This document shows positions 30,201-36,230 of a stretch of 64,000 bases of DNA, in pieces. Made by a program: the position numbers and the translations under genes. The stretch comes from Puia dinghuensis. GTDB lineage: Bacteria; Bacteroidota; Bacteroidia; Chitinophagales; Chitinophagaceae. The first letter of the stretch is position 1. Each line of letters begins with the position of its first letter. The stretch lies in the NCBI GenBank assembly GCA_026225275.1, contig JAMFSL010000134.1, positions 1 through 64,000 on the forward strand. Direction: 5' to 3'. The notes beneath the pieces are model-generated. The model saw nothing but the letters and a program-made list of their open reading frames with translations. It ran no database searches and had not been told where the DNA came from.

Positions 30201-32179
30201 ATTTTGTCGGCCGTAAAGACGAACAGGTGAAGATCCGGGGAATACGCATAGAGCCGGGGGAAATTGAGGCGCGGCTCTTGCAGCATGCCGATGTTAAATC
30301 CGCTCTCGTGCTGGCCAGGGAAGACAGCACGGGGAATAAGTCTTTAACGGCCTACCTGGTCGGTGACCAAAAAATGGGCCTGGCAGATGTCAAAAACTAT
30401 TTAAGGAGTTGTCTTCCGGAATACATGGTCCCTGATCATTTGGTCCAAATAGATTCATTTCCGATGAACCTGAGCGGTAAAGTGGATAAAAAATCACTTC
30501 CCTCACCCGAGGGCCTGGTGGCCGACAGGACTGCGGAATATACTCCTCCGGGTACCCCCCTGGAAGTATCCCTGACGAAAATTTGGGAAGAAATATTGGC
30601 GGTAGGAAAAGTAGGCATAAAAGACGACTACTTTGAGTTGGGCGGCAGTTCGTTGAAAGCAATGATCCTTATTAAAAAGGTGCTCGATGAAACAGGCATT
30701 AGCATTCCTATGAAACTATTATTTGAAGGCAAAACCATCGAAAATATCGCCCGAAATGTTGTGGTGCCGCATCCTTACCTCCATCACCGTACGCCGCCCT
30801 TCGACTTCAGGGAAAATTCCTTGACAACGGAGGCGTCCTATAATCAGCTAATGTATTTTTCGCAGTGGAAGTCTGCCAGCGAAATCGTCATCCTGCCGTA
30901 CTATTTCCCCGATCTTCATATAGATGCCTTTAAAATAGCGATTTATCGCATGGTGGAACGGCATGAAAGCCTCAGGACGATATTCATAGTGGATTCTGGT
31001 GCTATAAAACAAAAAATAATACCGGCCGATGAATGGCCAATTTCAATAGAAGTCAATGAAAATACAGTTTCCGACGAAGAAATGGGTCGGATTATTGAAG
31101 CAGAGAATACCCGTAAGATAGATACTTCCACTGCGCCTTTGTTCTTTGTTAAAGTATATCACTTACAAAAGGGAACTTATTGTGTCCTTGTTATCATGCA
31201 TCATATTATCACGGATGGCTATTCAGGCGGAATATTGAAGAATGAGTTGATGTTATTCTATTCCGCTGAAAAACATAAGACCTCTGCGGGTCTCGATGCC
31301 CTGCCTTTCCAATATCGCGATTATACTGCATGGCAAAGACGCTTCCTGACATCTAAAGACGGCCGGGAACATCAGGATTACTGGCTAAAAAGGTTGAATA
31401 ATTTCAGTCAGGAAACACTATTTCAACCGTATCCGGTAATTATCACCGATGATAAAGAAAAAGCCGTTGGCGCCGAACGAATCATAGATGGACAGATGTG
31501 GCTTCGTATCGATGAGTTCGTTAAGCAAAACGCTCTGACCCGGCCCATACTGCTGCTGGGCGTATTGAACATCCTGATATATCGTTTGACCGGCCAGTGC
31601 GACATAACAATGACCGCCACTGTCTCCGGGAGGAATTCAAGGTATTTCGGCGAGTTGGATATCAGCGGCGTTATCGGCTTTTTTGCCAATTCCATATTCT
31701 TACGAAATATTACAGAGGATGACATAGTAATTATAGAATACCTGCACGGGGTGCAGAAAAACTTTATTCAAGACTTGCATTACGAAGCCTATCCCTTTGA
31801 AAAACTACTCAACGAAATACCGGACGCCGCTCCCACGCTTTTGAAATATACCGGCTTCTTTAATTATCATAACTACAACCACTACCAGGAGGAAGAATAC
31901 GAAATTTCAGATGAATCAAGAAAAGGAAAGGTCTTGCAGGTACTACCGATGATCAGGGCCTATGGTTTTATAATTTCAGAGTATAAAAATTGTTTGCGCC
32001 TGCAAATATTATTCGATAAGGAACTATATCGCAATGCCAATATATTATACATTATGGAGCATTACTTCTCTATTCTTGCGCAGATATTGGAAGAGCCGGG
32101 TTTGCTGATATCCGGCCTGAAACCAATGAAAAATGAAAAGCTAACACAAGGTGCAGCAACTGAAAAGGTAAAAATTTAA
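24275..32179 (+). CDS. Nonribosomal peptide synthetase, TubC dock-C-A(Asn)-PCP-C-A(aromatic)-PCP-C(terminal)
   Basis: I take ATG 24275; a GTG directly before it would add one residue. Residues 1-58 (ISLDKSDLKILF, LIDKLRDQKDQL) resemble a TubC docking domain. Module 1: C at about 69-500 with HHIISDN in place of HHxxxDG, A at about 537-1015 (code DLTKIGEVGK, Asn), PCP Ser1071. Module 2: C at about 1127-1560 (HHIISDG), A at about 1590-2070 (code DASTIAAICK, Tyr/Phe type), PCP Ser2126 in GGSSLKA. A third complete C domain follows (about 2180-2620, HHIITDG from H2309) and the protein ends shortly after. No A, PCP or thioesterase follows, so this C domain is the likely release catalyst. The CmlA-type oxygenase begins 4 bases after the stop. 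Confidence 0.96.
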   Translation: MENFIRELKEKNILISLDKSDLKILFNGDKLPADLIDKLRDQKDQLVEYLSGQQEMVNTIQPASPRESYPLSSSQRILWSLCQLPEANIAYNMPGAYMIEGALDRQALEYSVRSLIQRHESLRTVFRENDRNEVMQFICPVEAAGCQIDYLDLRRQDETGDQINGLVKSCYAKTFDLSRGPLIRISLFRITDVKWLLINVMHHIISDNWSMGILIRELLILYNEHAGNVKASLPPLRIQYKDYAVWQQRELSGQFLLDHLQYWKSQFEGDLPVLDLPVSKPRPPVRTYAGHTMNINVPADLYKGLKLLCMEHGSTLFMGLLSAVNVLLFKYSGAGDIIIGTPVAGREHLDLEDQIGYFINTVALRTRFSGDDSFLELLDRVRLNTLQAYEHQAYPFDILLDQLQIRRDMRRNALFDVLVDFLDGRNVSKVHSRGQGELKVSAYQTGEYLVSKFDLSFIFSEYADGLNLSLEYNTDLFDQETIAVFCNHFERVLASIVVDSSSPVGQLSLVSSSEKTLLTETFNALYDNPADYVPVTSLFAEQAIHAPASIALESRMGCMTYKELNETSGRLAGYLKKMYTIEPDHLVGIMMDRSENMIIAILAVLRAGGAYVPIDPAYPVARKKYIMEDAGIRILITQSDFIFDLDYFEGNTFAVDVQLDAIPTQEDVPETEFLPDKLAYVIYTSGSTGQPKGCAITMGNLSNYIQWANSYYFGNASHPDFGLFTSLSFDLTVTSIFCPLTLGGKLFIYGQQETLQDILQDNFNGSHHLTAIKLTPSHINLLKDMELCCSAIQWAIVGGEKVTVATIKILRQINPSMEIFNEYGPTETTVGCIVKQLTDESPVMIGRPIAGTAVYIFDQGFTLCPVGIPGEICIAGVGVGREYLRNPALTAEKFVANPFKQGERMYKTGDLGKWLADGNIEFIGRKDDQVKIRGYRIETGEVENVLLSHHDIESALVLPYISHSGANELIAYIGSRNHLPIADLRRFLTIKLPAYMLPDHFILLNELPLTPNGKVERKNLPPANGRSLNAGNEYFPPRNETESKLVAIWQEILGKERIGIKDNFFDLGGHSLKATRLASQIHKEFEVKAELKDLFSHTILEDQARWIKQAGNASFTEINPAKVQAGYPLSSSQRRLWVLSQFEEANVSYNIPGAYIFEGDLDLRALQYSFKTIVERHEILRTVFRSTDNGEIFQFVNSSGGAGQEIECLDFRNDGLPAEKIRDRVQSMYSVPFDLVEGPLFRAGLYRLKEDKWIFSYVMHHIISDGWSMEILMDELMQLYNSGLSGKGDPLPFLRIQYKDYAVWQQEQLTGEQLSYHKAYWLDQFSGELPVLELPEDRPRPAIKTYDAGSITKRMDPAVSKKIIDYVHDQGCTLFMGLLAAVGTLLHRYTHQEDIIIGTPIAGRDHADLEDQIGFYANTLALRIRIKTEDSFKSLLGKAKEITFRAHQHQIYPFDELVKELHLHRDASRNPLFDVQVILNDDVGTRKTKGFDGLAVSGYGEAEKLHCVFDMVFTFTRVGDGLHLHIIYNRDIYDKQSVLRMAGHLEGLLEAIAISPDHPTGQLDYLAVNEKNLLLSEFNRQILPVPPHLTLTHLFESSAERSAENIAVVSGETRLTYQQLNDKANLLAGHLRETYGVRPDDIVGIMMDRSEKMIISILAVLKAGAAYVPIAPEYPEIRKDYIITDAGIKVVITETACIFDLPFFRGHIFAIDVQLDTLKISSNGPAVSIKPNNLAYVIYTSGSTGEPKGVMIEHSGIVNTILSQNRIFDIDEHHKGLQFASLSFDASVSEIFTILSCGAALYIVDEETKKNPMAFESYMNKWEIDFATIPPAYQKLLRMEKLLTLKKLITAGEAADIEKLLEFSFRSKVFNAYGPTEASICASVFCLHKTGMGTKRSVPIGAPIFNTAAYILDAVGGLVPIGVIGEIHLAGIGLARGYLNRPDLTKEKFVRNPFLEGEIMYRTGDLGRWLPDGNIDFVGRKDEQVKIRGIRIEPGEIEARLLQHADVKSALVLAREDSTGNKSLTAYLVGDQKMGLADVKNYLRSCLPEYMVPDHLVQIDSFPMNLSGKVDKKSLPSPEGLVADRTAEYTPPGTPLEVSLTKIWEEILAVGKVGIKDDYFELGGSSLKAMILIKKVLDETGISIPMKLLFEGKTIENIARNVVVPHPYLHHRTPPFDFRENSLTTEASYNQLMYFSQWKSASEIVILPYYFPDLHIDAFKIAIYRMVERHESLRTIFIVDSGAIKQKIIPADEWPISIEVNENTVSDEEMGRIIEAENTRKIDTSTAPLFFVKVYHLQKGTYCVLVIMHHIITDGYSGGILKNELMLFYSAEKHKTSAGLDALPFQYRDYTAWQRRFLTSKDGREHQDYWLKRLNNFSQETLFQPYPVIITDDKEKAVGAERIIDGQMWLRIDEFVKQNALTRPILLLGVLNILIYRLTGQCDITMTATVSGRNSRYFGELDISGVIGFFANSIFLRNITEDDIVIIEYLHGVQKNFIQDLHYEAYPFEKLLNEIPDAAPTLLKYTGFFNYHNYNHYQEEEYEISDESRKGKVLQVLPMIRAYGFIISEYKNCLRLQILFDKELYRNANILYIMEHYFSILAQILEEPGLLISGLKPMKNEKLTQGAATEKVKI

Positions 32180-32183
32180 TACA

Positions 32184-33800
32184 ATGAAAGTCGAAAATTG
32201 GTTCCTTAAGCCTAATGTAGTGATAGAGCCCTTGATTGAAAGATGGTATGCATGGGCTCATCTTATTTCTCCTGCGACGGCCGCAATGAATGTAGTAGGG
32301 AGGCATCTGAAGATCATGAATTCATATATTCAGTCACCCCAGATTCACGCGGCAGCCATTCTCAATCCCAAAATGAGGGGTGGGCCGTTCATGGATTACA
32401 GCGGCTCCCGGGTGGAAGATATCCGGCAATTGAGGGACAATACCTTATCCAGGCAATCCGAATTGATCGAATTGCACGATGCTATCATATGCCTGGATAA
32501 GATGCTTAAAGAACATGGAAAGGGATTTTCATTGGAAAGCCTTTATGAAAAAGTTCCCGAAATCCTGAAGGGCTATGTGGAGCTGGTGTATGATTTAAAC
32601 AATAATGTCTCCTTCCGTTTATTTGAATCGTTGTTATACCATAGTTCCTATTACAACAAACGTTCGCAGAGTATAGCCTTATGGTTGACCAATAATGATG
32701 AGCGCCCTTTTTGCTTAAGCACCGCAAGACTTGATGACCCCGGCGTACTTTTGCTGAATATTCCTTTTGACCATACGGGAATAGATGCGCTGAGCAGGAT
32801 GAAAAGGAAAGGAGGATCGATCGGTCAGATAGCGGATTTGCTTCAGATAAATGAAAAGGATATGCCGCTCTTTAAGACTTTCTTTACGCAGACGGAACAT
32901 CCGGCATATGACAGATATAGGGGGCCGAAAGCCAGAATGCGTTATTTTGGTCATGCCTGCATTCTGATCGAGACCCGGGAGGTTAGCATTCTTGTCGATC
33001 CCCTTATCAGTTACTATGGCTACAAATCCAGTGTTTCTCATTTTTCCGATGTCGATTTGCCGGATGTGATCGATTATGTGCTGATTACACACAACCATCA
33101 GGATCATATCCTTTTTGAAACTTTACTTCCCTTGCGAAATAAAATCAGGAATATAATTGTGCCCAGAACTACCAGTGGTGCTTTGCAGGACCCCAATCTG
33201 GGGCTGGTATTCAGGAATATTGGATTTACGAACGTAATTGAAATTGACGAGCTGGAGCAGATTAAATTGAAAAATTGCGAGATTACCGGCGTTCCTTTTA
33301 CCGGAGAGCATAGCGATTTGAACGTGAAAGCGAAAATATGCTATCATATCGCTATCGATAAGTTTAGCTTTCTCTTCGTGGCGGATTCCAGGATATTGGA
33401 AGCCAGACTGTATGAACATGTTCAACGATTGACTGGAAATGTGGACGTGATCTTCCTGGGAATGGAATGCGATGGGGCGCCGCTTTCCTGGCTTTACGGT
33501 CCTCTGTTGACGGAAGATCTTTCGAGGGATAAAGACCAGTCCAGGCGACTTTCCGGATCTGATTTTCAAAAGGGGATGCATCTGATAGACATTTTTCATC
33601 CGAAAGAGGCATATGTGTACGCCATGGGACAGGAACCCTGGGTAGAGTTTATAAGCAGTATTAAATACACGCAGGAATCGAATCCGATCGTGCAATCGAA
33701 CAAACTCGTGGAGGAATGCAGGAGACGGGAAATCGTTTCGGAAAGGCTTTTTGGCGAAAAGGAGCTTCTTTATGAATATGAACCTCAACTTTTGCACTAA
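32184..33800 (+). CDS. CmlA-family diiron beta-hydroxylase (metallo-beta-lactamase fold)
   Basis: This 538-residue protein has an N-terminal domain of about 250 residues (KPNVVIEPLIERWYAW; LISPATAAMN) and a C-terminal metallo-beta-lactamase fold with THNHQDH. CmlA, the chloramphenicol enzyme that hydroxylates carrier-bound p-aminophenylalanine, has the same two-part layout. The ligands I remember for CmlA (H305, H307, D309, H310, E377, D403, H468) all have counterparts here at a constant offset of two: H303, H305, D307, H308, E375, D401, H466. A diiron hydroxylase of PCP-bound residues is therefore much more likely than a beta-lactamase. CmlA relatives act on aromatic residues and, in other clusters, on Asn. 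The nearest candidates are the Asn and aromatic modules of the NRPS immediately upstream. Confidence 0.93.
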   Translation: MKVENWFLKPNVVIEPLIERWYAWAHLISPATAAMNVVGRHLKIMNSYIQSPQIHAAAILNPKMRGGPFMDYSGSRVEDIRQLRDNTLSRQSELIELHDAIICLDKMLKEHGKGFSLESLYEKVPEILKGYVELVYDLNNNVSFRLFESLLYHSSYYNKRSQSIALWLTNNDERPFCLSTARLDDPGVLLLNIPFDHTGIDALSRMKRKGGSIGQIADLLQINEKDMPLFKTFFTQTEHPAYDRYRGPKARMRYFGHACILIETREVSILVDPLISYYGYKSSVSHFSDVDLPDVIDYVLITHNHQDHILFETLLPLRNKIRNIIVPRTTSGALQDPNLGLVFRNIGFTNVIEIDELEQIKLKNCEITGVPFTGEHSDLNVKAKICYHIAIDKFSFLFVADSRILEARLYEHVQRLTGNVDVIFLGMECDGAPLSWLYGPLLTEDLSRDKDQSRRLSGSDFQKGMHLIDIFHPKEAYVYAMGQEPWVEFISSIKYTQESNPIVQSNKLVEECRRREIVSERLFGEKELLYEYEPQLLH

Positions 33801-33818
33801 CCCAAAGACCAATAAAAT

Positions 33819-35477
33819 ATGAAACAGTTATTGAAAATAATAATACCATCGATCGGTACAGGCGGCCTTTTTAAGTATACTGTTCTGGGCATACTTTCGG
33901 GTCTGTGCGGCTTCCTGTTCATCAACTCCGTAACCCATGTGGTGTCACTGATCATTGCCGGTTCTTATACCGGGATCAGCAAGGAATACATTATTTTGTT
34001 CGGTTGTATCATTTTTTTTACAATCTGGATACGAAGGACGCTTTCTCTTGCCGTCATTAAATTATCACAGGTGCTTTTTTGGAATCTCAGGATGAAAGTG
34101 CTGACTTTGGTGCTTAATGCCAATTATCAGCAGCTGGAAAGCAGGAAAATAGAAATACATACGGCTTTGTTGAGCGACGTTAATATTCTGACGGGAGCAT
34201 CTATGAGCATCATTGATTTCTTCACTGCGGTGATACTGGCTATTTCCTGCTTGTTTTACCTTTCGACTATTTCAATGCAACTATTCCTCGTAACCCTCGC
34301 CGTCGCTTTTGCCGGGATAACGATCTATCATTTCAGCTCGAAAAAGAACGTTAAAGACTTTCAAAAGGCCAGGAACCTGGAAGATAAGTTTAAAGAGTAT
34401 TTCGATGCTATGTTGGATGGATTTAAAGAGATCTTTATCGAGCCTAGAAAGGGGCAGGCTTTATATAAAGACAAATTACTCGATGTGGCCAGTGAGGCAT
34501 ACAGGAATAATACAGCCGCTTTTACCGGCTATCTTAACAATCAGATCACCGGCCAAATCCTCTTTTATATTCTCATTTCCGCCGTTTTGCTCTTTTTTAG
34601 TACCTCCTTAAAGATTAAATCGGCGGATATAGTAAGCTTCATCTTTACTCTTCTTTATTTATTAAGCTCAATTGAAACGATCATGGTGCTGCTTCCGTCG
34701 CTGGCCCGGTCAAGAATTGCGTCCAGGCATCTGCTAAAGTTAAAGGACGAACTTGAAAATGCCAGATTTGACAATCCTGTCCCTAAGAAATATATTTTGA
34801 GGAGCGAATTCGACCAGCTGTCGGTTAAAGGCCTTGAATTCCGTTATGGCAGTCAAAAAAACGATTTTGGTATTGGTCCGATTAATTTCGACGTCTTGAA
34901 AGGGGATGTCGTTTTTATTTACGGAGGGAATGGCAGTGGAAAAACGACGTTTATTTATTCGGTCCTTGGTCTTTGTTCGCCTACTGCCGGCGAAATTAAA
35001 TTGAATGATATCGTCATAAACGATCAAAACTATCCTGAATACCGGACGATTTTTTCTGTTGTCTTCAGTAATTTCTATCTGTTCAATGAAATTCTGGGGA
35101 TCGAGCATTTCAAAGAGGAGAAATTTAACTATTATCTGCAATTATTTGAACTGGAGAAAAAAGTTAAAATGAACGGGCGCGCCTTATCGACTACGGATTT
35201 GTCGACGGGCCAAAGGAAACGTCTCGCACTTATCGTTATTTTAATGGAGGAAAAGCCGGTATTAGTAATGGATGAATGGGCCGCCGACCAGGATCCTCAT
35301 TTCAGGAAGAAATTTTACATGGAGATCATCCCATTATTGAAAAAAGAAGGCGTCACTATCATCGCTATTACGCATGATGATAAATATTATCACGTTGCCG
35401 ACAAATTATATAGGATGGATTATGGCAAATTGACGGAAGAAAATGTGATGGTCCAGGAACGTGCCGAAATAATTTAA
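33819..35477 (+). CDS. Cyclic-peptide-type ABC exporter (PvdE/SyrD family), fused membrane and ATPase domains
   Basis: This is a 552-residue half-transporter. The first ~300 residues hold hydrophobic segments (for example near 15-35, 55-75, 135-165 and 250-290) and the rest is the ATPase. Walker A is GGNGSGKTT (from residue 369), the signature is LSTGQRKRLAL, and Walker B runs into MDEWAADQDPHFRKKF. That last motif, with a Trp-Ala-Ala-Asp run after the catalytic Glu, is characteristic of the PvdE/SyrD group that moves NRPS peptides across the inner membrane. It should work as a homodimer exporting the peptide to the periplasm. It lies 18 bases after the CmlA-type gene and is followed by the type II thioesterase and the periplasmic acylase, which fits an export-then-trim route. 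Confidence 0.93.
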   Translation: MKQLLKIIIPSIGTGGLFKYTVLGILSGLCGFLFINSVTHVVSLIIAGSYTGISKEYIILFGCIIFFTIWIRRTLSLAVIKLSQVLFWNLRMKVLTLVLNANYQQLESRKIEIHTALLSDVNILTGASMSIIDFFTAVILAISCLFYLSTISMQLFLVTLAVAFAGITIYHFSSKKNVKDFQKARNLEDKFKEYFDAMLDGFKEIFIEPRKGQALYKDKLLDVASEAYRNNTAAFTGYLNNQITGQILFYILISAVLLFFSTSLKIKSADIVSFIFTLLYLLSSIETIMVLLPSLARSRIASRHLLKLKDELENARFDNPVPKKYILRSEFDQLSVKGLEFRYGSQKNDFGIGPINFDVLKGDVVFIYGGNGSGKTTFIYSVLGLCSPTAGEIKLNDIVINDQNYPEYRTIFSVVFSNFYLFNEILGIEHFKEEKFNYYLQLFELEKKVKMNGRALSTTDLSTGQRKRLALIVILMEEKPVLVMDEWAADQDPHFRKKFYMEIIPLLKKEGVTIIAITHDDKYYHVADKLYRMDYGKLTEENVMVQERAEII

Positions 35478-35483
35478 GAAACC

Positions 35484-36230
35484 GTGAAAAAACCTCAGTT
35501 ATTTTTGATGCATTTTGCTGGAGGGAATTGTTATTCTTTTAAGTTTTTGATCCCTCTGCTACCTTCATTCGAAGTGTATTCCTTGGAACTTCCCGGGAGG
35601 GGAAGGAGAATTAAAGAAACGCTTTTAAGAGATTTTGACCATGCCGCCACCGACATTTACAGCCAGATTTTCTTCAGATTGAATGGAGCGGATTTCTTTT
35701 TATATGGCCATAGTATGGGCGCTTATTTATGCCTTAAAGTGTGCAGTATGCTTGAAAGTGCGGGTAAATTCCCGGCATGCCTCTTTGTGAGCGGAAATGC
35801 GGGGCCCGGAGTATCGGAAAACAAGCGAAGGTATTTGCTGGGAACGAAGGATTTTATCCGGGAGCTGGTGAGCCTGGGCGGTTTCCCGAGAGAGGTCATC
35901 GACAATGAGGAATTGTTCGGTTTTTTTGAGCCCATACTCCGGGCCGATTTCGAAATTGCGGAAAAGAACGGCATGACAAATATTTCTCCTGTCAAAGCGC
36001 CACTTTGTGCGATGATGGGTGACAAGGAGGAAAATAGGAATGAAATATCCAATTGGTCAAAATTTACTCGTTCCGCATTCAGCTTTCAAATAATGGAAGG
36101 AGACCATTTTTTTATCCATCATCATCCCCAACGGATTGCGGCGATCATGGATGACTTTGCCGTCAAGATCTCGTCACTCCGTTCCGCAGCGACGGCGCTT
36201 TTATCCAAACTAAATCAAGATAAGAAATGA
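35484..36230 (+). CDS. Type II thioesterase
   Basis: This 248-residue alpha/beta hydrolase belongs to the GrsT/SrfAD group that clears misprimed or stalled carrier domains. The nucleophile is Ser77 in GHSMGA, LPGRGRR is the conserved strand after the oxyanion region, and the C-terminal His lies in EGDHFFIH. The start is GTG at 35484, 6 bases after the exporter. It overlaps the acylase gene by 4 bases (ATGA). As no thioesterase domain is present on the assembly line itself, it could also help release the product, but proofreading is the usual role for a stand-alone enzyme of this family. Confidence 0.93.
   Translation: MKKPQLFLMHFAGGNCYSFKFLIPLLPSFEVYSLELPGRGRRIKETLLRDFDHAATDIYSQIFFRLNGADFFLYGHSMGAYLCLKVCSMLESAGKFPACLFVSGNAGPGVSENKRRYLLGTKDFIRELVSLGGFPREVIDNEELFGFFEPILRADFEIAEKNGMTNISPVKAPLCAMMGDKEENRNEISNWSKFTRSAFSFQIMEGDHFFIHHHPQRIAAIMDDFAVKISSLRSAATALLSKLNQDKK

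Noticed and set aside
222-32000. Many long antisense open frames inside the NRPS and PKS genes.
   Set aside because: They lie opposite strongly supported domains, show no family motifs and follow the codon pattern of the sense strand.
32940-33420. THNHQDH suggests a beta-lactamase or lactonase resistance enzyme.
   Set aside because: The protein has the long N-terminal domain and all seven diiron ligands of CmlA at a constant offset, so a hydroxylase is the better call.
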